Source of the DNA: a bacterium
GTDB lineage: Bacteria > Patescibacteriota > Minisyncoccia > Minisyncoccales > JAGGXC01
DNA length: 37,769 nucleotides
Reading direction: 5' to 3'
NCBI GenBank assembly: GCA_021163265.1
Contig: JAGGXC010000001.1
Span: 1-37,769 of the forward strand
In this document: piece after piece, positions 16,516 through 28,003 of the stretch
Numbering within the stretch: the stretch's first letter is position 1
Layout: every line of letters starts with the position of its first letter
The notes under the pieces: model-generated
Told to the model about the DNA's origin: nothing
Database searches by the model: none
Seen by the model: the letters and a program-made list of their open reading frames with translations, nothing else
Program-made: the position numbers and the translations under genes

Positions 16516-16587
16516 AGGCCAGGGTGGGAATCGAACCCACGCATAAGGGTTTTGCAGACCCTTGCCTTACCTCTTGGCTACCTGGCC
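16516..16587 (-). tRNA. tRNA-Cys(GCA)
   Basis: Reverse complement GGCCAGGTAGCCAAGAGGTAAGGCAAGGGTCTGCAAAACCCTTATGCGTGGGTTCGATTCCCACCCTGGCCT. Confidence 0.93.
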
Positions 16588-16622
16588 ACTTTATTTTAGT
16601 TTTAGCACTTTTTCTATATTTT

Positions 16623-16964
16623 TCAATTCTTTTTGATTTCCTCCAGAAGTTTTTCTATTTCTTGAGCTTTTTTTGTTTCTTTTTCTTCTATGAATATTAT
16701 TTTTGGGACAGGTCTCATTCTTAGACGACTGTTTAATTCTTGTTGAATATCAAAAATTTTTTTGTTTAGAATAGAAAGAACTTCTTTGCTTTTTTCCTGA
16801 GGAAGAATACTTATATATACTTTTGCTTGAATTAAGTTACTAGAAGTATTAATACGTGTTATCGTTGCTAATGCTTCTTTTGGTAAACTAATATCTCGAA
16901 AAATAATTTTCCCTAATTCCCTCTTGATTAGTTCATTTACTTGAAGAATGCGTCTCTGTGACAT
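16623..16964 (-). CDS. rbfA: Ribosome-binding factor A
   Basis: [53 protein letters not shown]...FDIQQELNSRLRMRPVPKIIFIEE; directly downstream of infB. Confidence 0.9.
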   Translation of the reverse strand: MSQRRILQVNELIKRELGKIIFRDISLPKEALATITRINTSSNLIQAKVYISILPQEKSKEVLSILNKKIFDIQQELNSRLRMRPVPKIIFIEEKETKKAQEIEKLLEEIKKN

Positions 16965-18429
16965 ATGCCTTGATTATTAATATATCTCCCTCTTTTATTT
17001 TTGTGTTTCCTTCGTATAAAATACCGCATTCTTTTCCTGTTTCTACCTTTTCTACTTCTTTTTTGTTTTGTTGGAGACTGATTAATCTTCCCTCTCCCTT
17101 TTTTTCTTCGTTCTCAAAAACTTCAATCTTTGAACCTTTCTTAATTTCTCCCTCGATTACCTTACCTCCTACAATCTGGCGGTTTTTTTCTGTTCGGAAA
17201 ATAGCCAATACCTCGAGTTTTCCTATTTCCTTTAGTTCTTCTCTTGGCCTAAAAGCTTTTTCCATTAAATTTCTTACTGCCTCCGCTAAGTCATAGATTA
17301 CATCAAAGGTTAATATTTTTATCTTTTGAAATTGAGCCAATCGTAAGGCTTGAGAATTTATCTTTGTTCTGAAACCTATAATTCTTGCTTTGCAAGATGT
17401 AGCCAACTTTATATCTCCTTCGCTTATTTCTCCTACTTCTGCTTTGATTATACGAAGCTTTCCTCTTTCTTGTGGTAGACTTTTTAAGACTTCTTCAATT
17501 GCTTCGAGAGATCCTAAAACATCAGCTTTTATGATTAGATTGAGAGTCTTGTCGGTAGAAGGTGAAGGAGTAAATTCTATTTTCTTCCCTCTTGCCGGTT
17601 TTATATATTGCTGAGCTGATTCACTGTCCGGAAATTTCTTAAATTTCTCACCGATTATTGGCACCTTTTCGAATCCTACAACAATAGCAGGCATAGAAGG
17701 GAAGACTTTCTCTATTGGATTGCTTTGAAAGTCTTCCAGAATTCTAATTTTTCCGAAAGTAGAATCTGTTCCTATAATATCACCTTTTTTTAAAATACCT
17801 TCTTTTAAAAGGAGAGTAGCAGTAGGGCCTCTTTTAGAATCAAGATATGATTCTATTATTACTCCAGAAGGTGGTTTGGAGAGATCTGCTTTTAAATCTT
17901 CCATTTCTGCTACCAGAAGTATTAAATCCAGAAGATCATCGATGCCTTGCTTTGTTTTTGCTGATACTTCCACACAAGGAATCTTACCTCCTTCTGATTC
18001 TACTAAAATACCATTTTGAGCTAATTCTCTTTTTACTCTTGGAGGATCTGCTTCAGGTTTATCTATTTTGTTTATAGCCACGATAACCGGGATTGAGTAG
18101 GTCTTTATATGAGAGATTACTTCTTTTGTTTGGGGCTTTACTCCTTCTTCTGCTGCTACAACCAAAATAGCAATGTCGGCTACTTTTGCTCCGCGGGAGC
18201 GCATAGCTGAAAAGGCTTCATGACCAGGGGTATCAATGAATGTAATCTTTTTTCCTTCATGTTCAATTTCATAGGCTCCTATATGTTGAGTAATACCCCC
18301 AGACTCTTTCTCAGTGATTTTGAAATCTTTAATAGCACACAAAAGGCTAGATTTTCCATGGTCAACATGGCCAAGTACTACTACCACCGGTGGTCTTGAT
18401 ACTATGTTATTTTCTGTATTGGGTTCCAT
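16933..18429 (-). CDS. infB: Translation initiation factor IF-2, lacking long N-terminal region
   Basis: [22 protein letters not shown]...[10 protein letters not shown]...[38 protein letters not shown]...VAINKIDKP. Confidence 0.97.
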   Translation of the reverse strand: MEPNTENNIVSRPPVVVVLGHVDHGKSSLLCAIKDFKITEKESGGITQHIGAYEIEHEGKKITFIDTPGHEAFSAMRSRGAKVADIAILVVAAEEGVKPQTKEVISHIKTYSIPVIVAINKIDKPEADPPRVKRELAQNGILVESEGGKIPCVEVSAKTKQGIDDLLDLILLVAEMEDLKADLSKPPSGVIIESYLDSKRGPTATLLLKEGILKKGDIIGTDSTFGKIRILEDFQSNPIEKVFPSMPAIVVGFEKVPIIGEKFKKFPDSESAQQYIKPARGKKIEFTPSPSTDKTLNLIIKADVLGSLEAIEEVLKSLPQERGKLRIIKAEVGEISEGDIKLATSCKARIIGFRTKINSQALRLAQFQKIKILTFDVIYDLAEAVRNLMEKAFRPREELKEIGKLEVLAIFRTEKNRQIVGGKVIEGEIKKGSKIEVFENEEKKGEGRLISLQQNKKEVEKVETGKECGILYEGNTKIKEGDILIIKAYVTETHSSSK

Positions 18430-18474
18430 AAAAATAAAAAACACTTTTTAAATTCCTTTTTATCTTACTTGTTT

Positions 18475-18840
18475 TTATCTTTGAGTTTGAGCTTTTTCTA
18501 TTGCCTCTTTCTCTTCTTTTGAGAGTAGATAACTTGACTTTCCATTTTTAATCGGTTTTCCGTATATATGATTACTTTCTCTATTATATAGACATGTGAT
18601 TACTACTCCATCATTCTTATTGTTAAGGAGAGCAATGGAAAAACTTTGATTTCCTCCTACATTTTTGAAGGGATTGAATCGTACTACACCTACTTTCTGA
18701 ATAGCTAATCTACTGCGTTGCTTTAATTCTTCTAATTCTTTTGATAGCTTACCAAAGTTTTTTTTAAGCTCACGGAATTCCTTGAGAATATCTTCTATAT
18801 TTTCTGGATTGTTTTCTTTTTTCTTTTTGAAGTTAAACAT
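18475..18840 (-). CDS. DUF4446-like protein
   Basis: RSRLAIQKVGVVRFNPFKNVGGNQSFSIALLNNKNDGVVITCLYNRESNHIYGKPIKNGKSSYLLSKEEKEAIEKA; ATG at 18840 used, since the longer track ORF reads through tRNA genes. Confidence 0.8.
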   Translation of the reverse strand: MFNFKKKKENNPENIEDILKEFRELKKNFGKLSKELEELKQRSRLAIQKVGVVRFNPFKNVGGNQSFSIALLNNKNDGVVITCLYNRESNHIYGKPIKNGKSSYLLSKEEKEAIEKAQTQR

Positions 18841-18852
18841 AAGCGGAGATAG

Positions 18853-18938
18853 CGGAGAGGGTGGGACTCGAACCCACAATCCCGGTAAACGGGAGCCGCT
18901 TTTCGAGAGCGGTACCTTACCATTCGGTGCACCTCTCC
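18853..18938 (-). tRNA. tRNA-Ser(CGA)
   Basis: Reverse complement GGAGAGGTGCACCGAATGGTAAGGTACCGCTCTCGAAAAGCGG...GTGGGTTCGAGTCCCACCCTCTCCG. Confidence 0.93.
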
Positions 18939-18958
18939 TTTCTGAATTTTTAATTTTG

Positions 18959-19031
18959 TGGGCGGTGCAGGATTTGAACCTACGACCTCTTCGGTGTAAA
19001 CGAAGCGCTCTGCCAACTGAGCTAACCGCCC
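18959..19031 (-). tRNA. tRNA-Val(TAC)
   Basis: Reverse complement GGGCGGTTAGCTCAGTTGGCAGAGCGCTTCGTTTACACCGAAGAGGTCGTAGGTTCAAATCCTGCACCGCCCA. Confidence 0.95.
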
Positions 19032-19047
19032 TTATTGAAAGATAATG

Positions 19048-19131
19048 TGCCCAGGGCGGGACTTGAACCCGCACGCTCCAAAGGAGCCATGGCCCTCAAC
19101 CATGTGTGTATGCCAATTCCACCACCTGGGC
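19048..19131 (-). tRNA. tRNA-Leu(GAG)
   Basis: Reverse complement GCCCAGGTGGTGGAATTGGCATACACACATGGTTGAGGGCCATG...GCGGGTTCAAGTCCCGCCCTGGGCA. Confidence 0.93.
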
Positions 19132-19140
19132 TTTTTAAAT

Positions 19141-19599
19141 TTACTTTTGTTCTTTTTTCTTTTCTTCAGTTATTTCCGACTCTTCTCTTTTCTCTTGTGA
19201 GTTTTCTTCTGTTTCTTTCGTGATACCCTTGTTGTCAAGGTCTGATTTGTCTTTGATATCTATTTTTTTAAGCCTTGCTCTTTTCCCTTTTGCTTCTCTT
19301 AAATAATATAGTTTTGCTCTTCTTGTTTTTCCTCTTCTTATTATTTCTATTTTTTCAATTACAGGAGAATGAAGAGGGAAAATTTTTTCTACTGCAATAC
19401 CTGAGACCATTTTTCTTACAGTAATAGTAGCAGAAATTCCTTTCCCATGTTTTCTAGCAAGAACAGTACCTTCAAATACCTGAATTTTTTCCTGTTTTCC
19501 TTCTTTAATCTTCTGGTAGACTTTTACTGTATCGCCAGGGCGTATATCTGGGATGTTTTTTAGAAAAGGCTTTATGATATTTTCAGTTTTTGCAGTCAT
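19141..19599 (-). CDS. rplS: Ribosomal protein L19 with charged C-terminal tail
   Basis: [85 protein letters not shown]. Confidence 0.96.
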   Translation of the reverse strand: MTAKTENIIKPFLKNIPDIRPGDTVKVYQKIKEGKQEKIQVFEGTVLARKHGKGISATITVRKMVSGIAVEKIFPLHSPVIEKIEIIRRGKTRRAKLYYLREAKGKRARLKKIDIKDKSDLDNKGITKETEENSQEKREESEITEEKKKEQK

Positions 19600-20296
19600 T
19601 TTCTTTTAGGGTTTTAATTATATTTTTCAAATCAGAAGGAAGATCTGATTTAAATTCTTTTTCTTTTTTATTGGGTAAAGTTACCTTTAAATAGCTGGCA
19701 TGAAGGAAGTGTCTATTGAGAGAAAGAGACGAACTATTCTTAAACCCATACAATTTATCTCCCACAATTGGGTGATGAATCCAGGCAAGATGACATCTTA
19801 TTTGGTGTTTTCTACCTGTCTTTGGTTCTATTTCAAGAAGAGTGTGACTGCTAAATCTTTCGATTACCTTATAGAAGGTTTCTGCTTCTCTTTTTCCTTT
19901 AGATTTTGGCTCACCATACAAATAGACCCTTTGTTTTTTTCTATTGCCAGGAGATCGTCCAATTAAAGTTTTAATTTTACCTTCCTTTTCTTTAATAATT
20001 CCTTCTACTAAAGCAATATATTTTTTTTTAACTTTTCTTTCTTTGAACTGATTTTGCAGAAGTAATAAGGAGTTGTTATTTTTTGCTATCAGTAGGATTC
20101 CTGAAGTGTCTTTGTCTAAACGGTGCACTATTCCATATCGTGGCGGTTTTCCTATTTTTTTTAATTCAGGATATTTTTCAATTAAGTGTTCTATTAAAGT
20201 CTTGGAGGTCTCTTTTTTTTCTGGATATACTATCCATCCAGCAGGTTTGTTAACAACTAATACATCTTTATCTTCATAAATTACTTTTAGATCCAT
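19583..20296 (-). CDS. RluA/RluD-family pseudouridine synthase
   Basis: [20 protein letters not shown]...[19 protein letters not shown]...[28 protein letters not shown]. Confidence 0.93.
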   Translation of the reverse strand: MDLKVIYEDKDVLVVNKPAGWIVYPEKKETSKTLIEHLIEKYPELKKIGKPPRYGIVHRLDKDTSGILLIAKNNNSLLLLQNQFKERKVKKKYIALVEGIIKEKEGKIKTLIGRSPGNRKKQRVYLYGEPKSKGKREAETFYKVIERFSSHTLLEIEPKTGRKHQIRCHLAWIHHPIVGDKLYGFKNSSSLSLNRHFLHASYLKVTLPNKKEKEFKSDLPSDLKNIIKTLKENDCKN

Positions 20297-20297
20297 A

Positions 20298-20371
20298 TGG
20301 GCGCGACAGGACTTGAACCTGTGACCTTCTCGATGTCACCGAGACGCTCTAGCCAGCTGAGCTACGCGCCC
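20298..20371 (-). tRNA. tRNA-Val(GAC)
   Basis: Reverse complement GGGCGCGTAGCTCAGCTGGCTAGAGCGTCTCGGTGACATCGAGAAGGTCACAGGTTCAAGTCCTGTCGCGCCCA. Confidence 0.92.
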
Positions 20372-20380
20372 TCTTCTGGA

Positions 20381-20454
20381 TGGGCGCACCTGGGCTCGAA
20401 CCAGGGACCTCGACTTTATAAGAGTCGCGCTCTAACCAACTGAGCTATGCGCCC
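20381..20454 (-). tRNA. tRNA-Ile(TAT)
   Basis: Reverse complement GGGCGCATAGCTCAGTTGGTTAGAGCGCGACTCTTATAAAGTCGAGGTCCCTGGTTCGAGCCCAGGTGCGCCCA; anticodon loop CTTATAA. Confidence 0.92.
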
Positions 20455-20512
20455 TTTTTAGAAGAAGATTGAACACTTTATAGTTTATCTGATTTTGTTT
20501 ATCTAGTCAATC

Positions 20513-20540
20513 TTGACATTGTGTTTTGGGAGTATAAAAT
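20513..20540 (+). promoter_or_regulatory. Predicted sigma70-type promoter of purC
   Basis: TTGACA (20513-20518), 16-nt spacer, TAAAAT (20535-20540). Confidence 0.6.
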
Positions 20541-20600
20541 AACAGCAAAGCTCTTTAAATAAAAGCTCTTAAAATAGAGGAAATATAAGGGGAGGTAAAA

Positions 20601-21407
20601 ATGGAAGAAGAAAAATGTAAGGAAAAAGAGAAAATTGTTGAAGGAAAAACAAAGATCATTTGGAGAGTTAATGCTTCAACTGTTGAGATTGAAAGCAAGC
20701 CTGATATTACCGCAAGAAACGGAAAGAAAAGAGACAAGATTCCAGGGAAGGAGATTCTTGCTAACAATATTGCCTGCAATGTATTTGAATTTCTAAACTC
20801 AAAAAGGGTTAAGACACATTTTATTAAGAGATATTCTGAGAAATCTTTTTTGGCAAAGTTGTGTGAAATGGTTCCTGTTGAGGTTGTTGTGCGTCGGTAT
20901 GCTTTAGGAAGTTATCTGAAAAGACACCCTGAAATTCCTAAATTTTTCAGATTCAAGAAACCAATAGTTGAATTATTCTATAAATCAGATAAACTTCGGG
21001 ATCCATATATTATTACTCAAGGAAACCAGAAAAGAATTGACTGGATTCTTTATGAAGCTAAAGAGCCACTCTCAACCAACTCTTTTCTTGGAAGAATAAG
21101 TGCTTCTTGGTCGTTAAAAGAAGAAAAATTAGCAATTAAAAAAGCAAAGAAAACTTTTATTTTACTGGAAAGAGTGTTTCGGGATTTAGGATATATCTTG
21201 GCAGATCTAAAAGTAGAGTTTGGCCGAACTACGGAAGGAGAGATTGTGATAGCCGATGTTATTGATAATGATAGTTGGCGCCTTCTTACAGAAGAAGGAG
21301 AGCATTTAGATAAACAGCTTTATCGCGAAGGCAAAGACTTGGATACAGTCCGAACGAAATATGAGATTGTTTCTCAGATTACCAATTCTCTTAAAAATTA
21401 TATTTAA
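20601..21407 (+). CDS. purC: Phosphoribosylaminoimidazole-succinocarboxamide (SAICAR) synthase
   Basis: IVEGKTKIIWRVN...ITARNGKKRDKIPGKE...VEVVVRRYALGSYLKRHPEI...GEIVIADVIDNDSWRL. Confidence 0.92.
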   Translation: MEEEKCKEKEKIVEGKTKIIWRVNASTVEIESKPDITARNGKKRDKIPGKEILANNIACNVFEFLNSKRVKTHFIKRYSEKSFLAKLCEMVPVEVVVRRYALGSYLKRHPEIPKFFRFKKPIVELFYKSDKLRDPYIITQGNQKRIDWILYEAKEPLSTNSFLGRISASWSLKEEKLAIKKAKKTFILLERVFRDLGYILADLKVEFGRTTEGEIVIADVIDNDSWRLLTEEGEHLDKQLYREGKDLDTVRTKYEIVSQITNSLKNYI

Positions 21408-21413
21408 ATTTTA

Positions 21414-21445
21414 AAAAACCGCCTTGCTCGGCGGCTTTTTTTTTA
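21414..21445. terminator. Intrinsic terminator between convergent purC and ftsH
   Basis: AAAAAACCGCC-TTGCTC-GGCGGCTTTTTTTTT. Confidence 0.85.
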
Positions 21446-23290
21446 TTTCCTTCCTTTCTTATTTTTGCTTTTTCTTTTCCCGCTAGCTACAATTTTTTCA
21501 AATTCTTCTTTTTCGATTGTTTCTTTTTTTATCAATGTCGTTGCTAACTTATCTAAAAGTCTTCTGTGTTTTGTAAGTATAAGACGAGCTCTCTTTTCTG
21601 CCCCTTTTATAATCTTGGCTACTTCTTGATCAATTTTTAGAGCGACCTGCTCAGAGTAGTTTCTTTGCTCAGATATTTCTTTTCCTAAGAAAATTAATTC
21701 CTCTTTTTTACCAAAAGAAATAGGTCCTAGAGAAGACATTCCATATTCCTTTACTAGCTTTCGGGCAATTTCTGATGCTCTTTCTAGATCACTGGAAGCG
21801 CCGGTAGTTATTTCTTTGAACTTTATATCTTCTGCCACATATCCTCCCAGAAGCACTGCCATTTCTGATAGAAATTCCGATTTCGTCTTTAATTTTCTTT
21901 CTTCTTTCGGCATCTTAAGGGTATACCCTGCTGCCATTCCTCTTGCAATAATGGATATTTTTCTTACAGGCTCAGTATTGGGAAGCATTGTTGAAACGAG
22001 AGCGTGACCAGCTTCGTGATAAGCAGCGATTTCTTTTTCTTTTTTTGAAAGGATATGACTCCTTCTTTCAGGTCCCAAAAGAACTTTCTCTATTGATTCT
22101 AAAAATTCTGTTTGATAAATTTTGTCCTTATTTCTTCTTGCAGCGAGAATTGCAGCTTCGTTCACTACATTTGCCAAGTCAGCTCCTGAAAAGCCTGGTG
22201 TTCTTTCTGCCACTTCCCTCAGATTAACATCTGAAGCAAGAGGTTTGTTTTTGCAATGAATTTTAAGAATTTTTTCTCTTCCTTCGATATCCGGAAGATC
22301 TAAGATGACTCTTCGATCAAACCTTCCTGGGCGAAGAAGAGCTGGATCTAAAATATCTGGTCGATTTGTAGCAGCCATCACTATACAAGTAGCGTCTTTC
22401 TCGAATCCATCAAGTTCTACAAGGATTTGGTTTAAAGTCTGTTCTCTTTCATCATGTCCTCCTCCAATACCTGCTCCTCTAATTCTTCCGATAGCATCTA
22501 ATTCGTCAATAAAAACGATACTTGGCTGATGTTTTTTTGCTGTATTAAACAGGCTTCTTACCCGTCCCGCTCCGACTCCTACGAATAGTTCTATAAATTC
22601 GGATCCCGAAATTGAGAAAAAAGGCACTTTTGCTTCATTTGCTACTGCTCGAGCTAATAAAGTTTTTCCTGTTCCTGGAGGACCTACTAATAGAATTCCT
22701 CTCGGTATCTTTGCTCCCATTTTTAGAAACTTTTTCGGAGTCTTTAAGAATTCTACCACTTCTTTCAGTTCTTCTTTTGCTTCTTTTAGGTTTCCTACAT
22801 CATCGAATGTAACCTTTTCTTTTTTAGTATCCACTCCAAATAGGCGAGGACGAGCTTTTGTGAAATTTAAAGCTTCCATTGCTCCTGTCTTTGCCCTTCT
22901 GAAGATCATCCAGAAAAAGAGAATAAAGAAAATAAAAGGAATAACTATAAGAAGCTGGAGAATCCAAGAGCCAAACTCAGGTTCCTTTTTCTCTCTGATA
23001 TCTACTTGAAGGATCTTTTCTTTAGGAACCCCGTAGTTAAGTAACGATTGGGTTAGAGCAAGATCTTTTTCTTTTCTTGAGATTGCTTTGGAATTATCTT
23101 TGTAAAGAATAGAAAGATTATCTCCTACTACAATAACTTCTTTAATAGATCCCTGATTTATTTCTTTAGCAAGCTGAGTAAGAGAGATTTCTTTTGTTTC
23201 TTCCAAGGGACCAGAGAGGAGAGTAAAAACCGCTGAGATTGTTAAGAAAATTGCAATAATAATTAAAAAGTTCTTGATAAGGTTTTTCAT
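21443..23290 (-). CDS. ftsH: ATP-dependent zinc metalloprotease FtsH
   Basis: [44 protein letters not shown]...[14 protein letters not shown]-terminal TM pair. Confidence 0.98.
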   Translation of the reverse strand: MKNLIKNFLIIIAIFLTISAVFTLLSGPLEETKEISLTQLAKEINQGSIKEVIVVGDNLSILYKDNSKAISRKEKDLALTQSLLNYGVPKEKILQVDIREKKEPEFGSWILQLLIVIPFIFFILFFWMIFRRAKTGAMEALNFTKARPRLFGVDTKKEKVTFDDVGNLKEAKEELKEVVEFLKTPKKFLKMGAKIPRGILLVGPPGTGKTLLARAVANEAKVPFFSISGSEFIELFVGVGAGRVRSLFNTAKKHQPSIVFIDELDAIGRIRGAGIGGGHDEREQTLNQILVELDGFEKDATCIVMAATNRPDILDPALLRPGRFDRRVILDLPDIEGREKILKIHCKNKPLASDVNLREVAERTPGFSGADLANVVNEAAILAARRNKDKIYQTEFLESIEKVLLGPERRSHILSKKEKEIAAYHEAGHALVSTMLPNTEPVRKISIIARGMAAGYTLKMPKEERKLKTKSEFLSEMAVLLGGYVAEDIKFKEITTGASSDLERASEIARKLVKEYGMSSLGPISFGKKEELIFLGKEISEQRNYSEQVALKIDQEVAKIIKGAEKRARLILTKHRRLLDKLATTLIKKETIEKEEFEKIVASGKRKSKNKKGRK

Positions 23291-23312
23291 TTTGGGATTA
23301 AAAGTTTTTAGA

Positions 23313-24371
23313 TTATTTTTCTAACTTAAGAACAATTTTTCTCTCAGAAGGATTAACTAAAGAGATCTTGAAATTATAGGTTTCTCCTATTTTGAGAGTT
23401 TTTTCCATTTCTTGATGAGAATTAAATTCCGAAATATGGATAAGTCCTTGAATATCTTTCTCTATCTGAACCAGAGCTCCAAATGGTCTAAATCTTGTTA
23501 CCTTTCCTTTTATTATATCGCCTTTCTTGTATTTCTTCTCGATGTCTTTCCAAGGATCATCTTTTAATGCTTTGAGAGAAAGAAATACTCTATCGTTGTC
23601 AATGTTTATAATCTTTGCTTTTACTTTTTGTCCCACCTTGACGATTTCAGCGGGATTTTCTACTAATTTCCAATCCAGTTCTGAAATATGGATTAATCCT
23701 TCGAGAGGGCTCTCTTTGCCAAATCTTATAAAAGCACCAAAATTTGATATTCCTGTGATTTCTCCTTCAATTATATCTCCTATTTTATATTTTTCTAAAG
23801 CGCTCTTTACTTCTTGAGCAGTTTTTGCTTTTTCTGAAAGTATAAGTTTATTTTCCTTGGGAGAAAAGTCTAGTATTTTTACCTCCATTTCTTGGCCTAT
23901 AAACTTCTGTAATTCTTGAAGAATCTGTGCAGGATTACCTCCTTCAACCCGAGGATAATTTTGAGCTGAGAGCTGTGATACAGGCAAAAAAGCAGGAATT
24001 CCGAAAAGCTCAGTAAGAAGTCCTCCTTTATTTGCGTTGGTAATTTTTACTTTTACCGGTTCATCCTTTTCTTTCTTTTCTTTGATATTCTCCCATGCCA
24101 TTTGTTGATAGGCTTCTCTGATCGACAATTCAACAAAACCCTCTTCTGTTTCTTGATCTATAATCTTTGCAGAGATTTTATCTCCGATGTTGAGTTTCTT
24201 TAATGTATCTTTTGCCTCTTTGAATTCCTTGCCATAAATAATTCCTGTGCCAAAAGGATCTAAATCAATATAAACAGCAGACCTTCCTATACCAATTACT
24301 TTTCCTTCCACTACTTCTCCTACCTTGAGAGGACGGATAATTTCTTTTTTGGAATATTTTTTGTTTTCCAT
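23313..24371 (-). CDS. rpsA: Ribosomal protein S1-like, multiple S1 domains
   Basis: Repeated S1 motifs: [70 protein letters not shown]. Confidence 0.88.
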   Translation of the reverse strand: MENKKYSKKEIIRPLKVGEVVEGKVIGIGRSAVYIDLDPFGTGIIYGKEFKEAKDTLKKLNIGDKISAKIIDQETEEGFVELSIREAYQQMAWENIKEKKEKDEPVKVKITNANKGGLLTELFGIPAFLPVSQLSAQNYPRVEGGNPAQILQELQKFIGQEMEVKILDFSPKENKLILSEKAKTAQEVKSALEKYKIGDIIEGEITGISNFGAFIRFGKESPLEGLIHISELDWKLVENPAEIVKVGQKVKAKIINIDNDRVFLSLKALKDDPWKDIEKKYKKGDIIKGKVTRFRPFGALVQIEKDIQGLIHISEFNSHQEMEKTLKIGETYNFKISLVNPSERKIVLKLEK

Positions 24372-24524
24372 AATATTCACTATAATATATTAAAAAAATA
24401 ATTTAATCAAGTCTTTAAAGAAGCAAGCTTTTGTTTGAAAGGAAACAAGAATTATGATAAATTAAATTATGGTGACCTTTTCTTTTTATGAGATAAGAAT
24501 TAAAAGAAATAAAAGAAAAAAAAC

Positions 24525-25178
24525 ATGAAAATTAATTGGTATGGTCAATCAATGTTTGAAGTTATTGCGAAACAGCGTCAGAACCATGAAGTAAAGATTG
24601 TGATAGATCCCTTTGATAAGAGTATCGGTCTCCGTGTTCCTCAACCAGAAGCCGATATTTTACTTGTATCTCATTTTCATCACGATCACTCCAATATAAA
24701 AGCAGTGAAAGGAAATCCATTTGTAATTGATGGACCAGGCGAGTATGAAATAAAGGATATTTATATCAAAGGAATCCCTGCTTTTCATGATAAATCACAA
24801 GGGAAAGAAAGAGGAAAAGTAACGATGTTTACTATCGAAGCGGAAGAAATAAAGCTATGCCATCTTTCAGATATCGGACAGGATGAGTTAACAGAGAAAC
24901 AATTGGAAGAAATAGGAGAAGTTAATATTTTGATGATTCCCATCGGTGGGGTCTACACGATTAACGCCAAAGAAGCTTCCCATATTATTAATCAAATTGA
25001 ACCTCAAATTGTTATCCCGATGCATTATCAGATTCCAAAGCTAAAATTGAAACTAGAAGGAATAGACAAGTTTCTAAAAATAATGGGAGTAAAAGAAGCA
25101 GAGCGTGTAAACAAACTTTCAATTAAGAGAAAAGACTTAGGTGAAGGCAAAACAAGGATTGTTATTCTAACTCCTTAA
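24525..25178 (+). CDS. Metallo-beta-lactamase-fold hydrolase (UPF0173-like)
   Basis: MKINWYGQSMFEV...ADILLVSHFHHDHSN...FVIDGPGEYEI...MIPIGGVYTINAKEA...VIPMHY. Confidence 0.88.
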   Translation: MKINWYGQSMFEVIAKQRQNHEVKIVIDPFDKSIGLRVPQPEADILLVSHFHHDHSNIKAVKGNPFVIDGPGEYEIKDIYIKGIPAFHDKSQGKERGKVTMFTIEAEEIKLCHLSDIGQDELTEKQLEEIGEVNILMIPIGGVYTINAKEASHIINQIEPQIVIPMHYQIPKLKLKLEGIDKFLKIMGVKEAERVNKLSIKRKDLGEGKTRIVILTP

Positions 25179-25184
25179 AAGACA

Positions 25185-25520
25185 ATGAAGTTTTCTGATA
25201 AAATATCAAAACTTCCTCTCAAGACAAGAAAGATTATTTTATGGATCATAGTAATAACTGTAGGAATAGTGTTGGTTTACTTCTGGACAAAATACAGCAT
25301 AAGAAGTTTGAAAGAGACATGGCAGCCCGGAGAATTAGAACAGCAATTTAAGATTTCTGAATTAAAAGAAAAATTGAGAGAAGGTTTTCCAGAACTGAAA
25401 AGAATGCAGAGCTTACTGAAATCATGGTCTAATCCTCAAAACTTCTCTCCCAATATTTTAGGGAGCACTTCTTCGGATGTAAACTTTCCTAACGAAAATT
25501 TTCCTAATTTTCAAAAATAA
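25185..25520 (+). CDS. Single-TM hypothetical protein
   Basis: ORF with one N-terminal TM (IILWIIVITVGIVLVYFWT); sits between MBL and gyrA. Confidence 0.6.
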   Translation: MKFSDKISKLPLKTRKIILWIIVITVGIVLVYFWTKYSIRSLKETWQPGELEQQFKISELKEKLREGFPELKRMQSLLKSWSNPQNFSPNILGSTSSDVNFPNENFPNFQK

Positions 25521-25523
25521 AAA

Positions 25524-27983
25524 ATGTCAGAAAAAAAGAAAACTTCAAATTTGAATAGTGAAATTGGTTATGTAAAGCCTCGCGAAATTACCGAGGAGAT
25601 GAAAGAATCTTATATAGACTATGCGATGTCAGTGATTATTTCCCGAGCTCTTCCTGATGTAAGAGATGGATTGAAACCAGTGCACCGTCGCATTCTTTAT
25701 GCAATGTTAGAAGAAGGTTTGCGCTCAGGTGCGAAATTTAGAAAATCAGCTACAGTAGTAGGAAGCGTCTTAGGACGCTATCATCCTCATGGAGATCAAG
25801 CAGTTTATGATGCTTTAGTAAGAATGGCTCAAGATTTTTCTTTGAGGTATCCGCTGGTTACTGGACAAGGAAATTTTGGATCAATTGATGGAGATCCACC
25901 TTCAGCAATGAGATATAGCGAAGTAAAACTTTCTCGAATTGGAGAAGAAATGCTAAAGGATATTGAGAAAGATACGGTTGATTTTGTTGATAATTACGAT
26001 GGCACAAGGAAAGAACCAAAAGTTCTTCCTTCTCCGTTACCACAGCTTCTATTAAATGGATCCTTGGGGATTGCAGTAGGAGTGGCCACAAATATTCCTC
26101 CGCATAATCTTTCTGAGATAGTAGATGCAGCTGTTTATCTAATTGACAATCCTAAAGCAGCTACTGAGGATCTTTTTCAGTTTATTAAAGGGCCCGATTT
26201 TCCTACAGGAGGAGAGATTTATAATCAGAAAGAAATTATCACTGCTTATTCTCAGGGTAAAGGTCCTATTTTAATAAGAGGAAAAGCAGAGATAGTTGGC
26301 AAAGGAGAAAGATCTCAAATTATAATTACTGAGATTCCTTATCAGGTTCAAAAAGCAAGTCTAGTTGAGCAGATAGCAAATTTAGTACAGCAAAAAAAGA
26401 TTGAGAAAATAAGAGATATCCGTGATGAGTCAGATAAAGAAGGATTAAGAGTGGTAATTGATCTTCAACGAGGTGCTTTCCCTCAGAAAGTTCTTAACCG
26501 TCTTTATAAATTCACTGATTTACAGAAAGTTTTTTATCTTAATATGGTTGCCTTAGTAGAGGGAATTCAGCCTCGGGTTTTATCTCTGGTAGAAGTACTT
26601 TCTTATTTCTTGCAACATAGGCAAGAGGTAGTTAGGAGAAGAACAAAATTTGATTTAGAAAAAGCAAAGGCACGATGTCATATCTTGGAAGGATTAAATA
26701 AGTGTTTATCTAGAATTGATGAAGTAATCAAGACAATTAAATCTTCAAAAACTCGCGAAATTGCTCAGAAGAATCTTATAAAGAAATTCAAGCTGACTGA
26801 GATTCAAGCCAATGCTATTTTAGAGACAAAACTTTCGGCGCTTGCTAAATTAGAAAGAGAAAAAATTGCTCAAGAACTTGCTCAGAAAAAGAAAGAAATA
26901 AAAGAACTTTCAGCAATACTTAAGAGTCCTAAAAAAATAAAAGAGGTGATGAAAAAGGAATTAAAGGAACTTAAGGAAAAATATGGTGATCAAAGAAGAA
27001 CAAAAGTTTTTGTTCAGAAAGTCGGAGAAATTCCGGAAAAAGATCTTATTCCTCAGCAGCCTACTATCATAACTTTAACAAAAGGAGGTTATATTAAAAG
27101 AACCAGTCCTCAGGTCTACAAAATTCAGAAGAGAGGAGGTAAGGGAATTTTGGGAATGAAAACATTGGGAGACGATGTGGTAGATAAGTTTCTTTTGTGT
27201 AATACTCACGATTATTTGCTTTTCTTTACTGACTCCGGAAAAGTTTTTCAAACACCTGTTTACGAAATACCAAAAGAGGGTAGAGTGGCAAAAGGAAGGG
27301 GGCTTGCCAATTTCTTGGAAATTTCTGCTGATGAGAAAGTTCTTTCTATAATAGCTAGACGCCAAGATCAAGATTCCAAGACTAAATATTTAGTAATGGT
27401 GACAAAAAATGGTATAATCAAAAAAACTCCTCTTTCTGATTTTAAGAATGTCAGAAGATCTGGATTAATTGCTATCAGATTGAGGAAAGGTGACCTCTTA
27501 AGAAAGGTAGTAGAGGCAAAAGATGGAGATGAAATTATTTTAGTAACAAAATATGGTCAATCTATACGATTTAAGGAAAAAGATATAAGACCAATGGGAA
27601 GGCAAGCGTCGGGAATAAAAGGAATGAGACTTAAGAAAGATGATGAAATTGTTGGAATAGAAGTAATAGATCCTAACCAGAAAGATAATTATTTGCTTAT
27701 TATTACAGAAAACGGATACGGCAAGAGAACAAAACTGAAAGAGTATAGGCTTCAGAAAAGAGGGGGTAGCGGTATTAAAACAGCCAACATTACCTCAAAA
27801 AGCGGATTTGTGGTTGGTTCAAAGCTGCTTGTGGATCAAAAAGACTTAATTGTTGTTTCTCGTAAGGGACAAGTAATAAGAACAAATATTTCTTCGATTT
27901 CTGTTCTAAGCAGAGCAACGCAGGGAGTTAGGATTATGCGCTTAGATAAAGAAGATAAGGTAGCTTCTTTTGATTGTATTTAA
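25524..27983 (+). CDS. gyrA: DNA gyrase subunit A
   Basis: [32 protein letters not shown]...[49 protein letters not shown]; GyrA-type C-terminal repeats. Confidence 0.97.
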   Translation: MSEKKKTSNLNSEIGYVKPREITEEMKESYIDYAMSVIISRALPDVRDGLKPVHRRILYAMLEEGLRSGAKFRKSATVVGSVLGRYHPHGDQAVYDALVRMAQDFSLRYPLVTGQGNFGSIDGDPPSAMRYSEVKLSRIGEEMLKDIEKDTVDFVDNYDGTRKEPKVLPSPLPQLLLNGSLGIAVGVATNIPPHNLSEIVDAAVYLIDNPKAATEDLFQFIKGPDFPTGGEIYNQKEIITAYSQGKGPILIRGKAEIVGKGERSQIIITEIPYQVQKASLVEQIANLVQQKKIEKIRDIRDESDKEGLRVVIDLQRGAFPQKVLNRLYKFTDLQKVFYLNMVALVEGIQPRVLSLVEVLSYFLQHRQEVVRRRTKFDLEKAKARCHILEGLNKCLSRIDEVIKTIKSSKTREIAQKNLIKKFKLTEIQANAILETKLSALAKLEREKIAQELAQKKKEIKELSAILKSPKKIKEVMKKELKELKEKYGDQRRTKVFVQKVGEIPEKDLIPQQPTIITLTKGGYIKRTSPQVYKIQKRGGKGILGMKTLGDDVVDKFLLCNTHDYLLFFTDSGKVFQTPVYEIPKEGRVAKGRGLANFLEISADEKVLSIIARRQDQDSKTKYLVMVTKNGIIKKTPLSDFKNVRRSGLIAIRLRKGDLLRKVVEAKDGDEIILVTKYGQSIRFKEKDIRPMGRQASGIKGMRLKKDDEIVGIEVIDPNQKDNYLLIITENGYGKRTKLKEYRLQKRGGSGIKTANITSKSGFVVGSKLLVDQKDLIVVSRKGQVIRTNISSISVLSRATQGVRIMRLDKEDKVASFDCI

Positions 27984-28003
27984 ATAAATATTTTATTTTT
28001 TAT

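Noticed and set aside
16405-16724. ORFs 16405-16599 and 16524-16724
   Set aside because: They read through tRNA-Leu(TAA) and tRNA-Cys; peptides such as 'GWDSNPHGDKSPADFKSAL' and 'GWESNPRIRVLQTLALPLGYLATL' are typical antisense-tRNA artefacts.
18782-19223. ORFs 18782-19045, 18795-19016, 19035-19223 and the N-terminal extension of 18475-19074
   Set aside because: They overlap tRNA-Ser/Val/Leu genes; only the part from ATG 18840 looks protein-coding.
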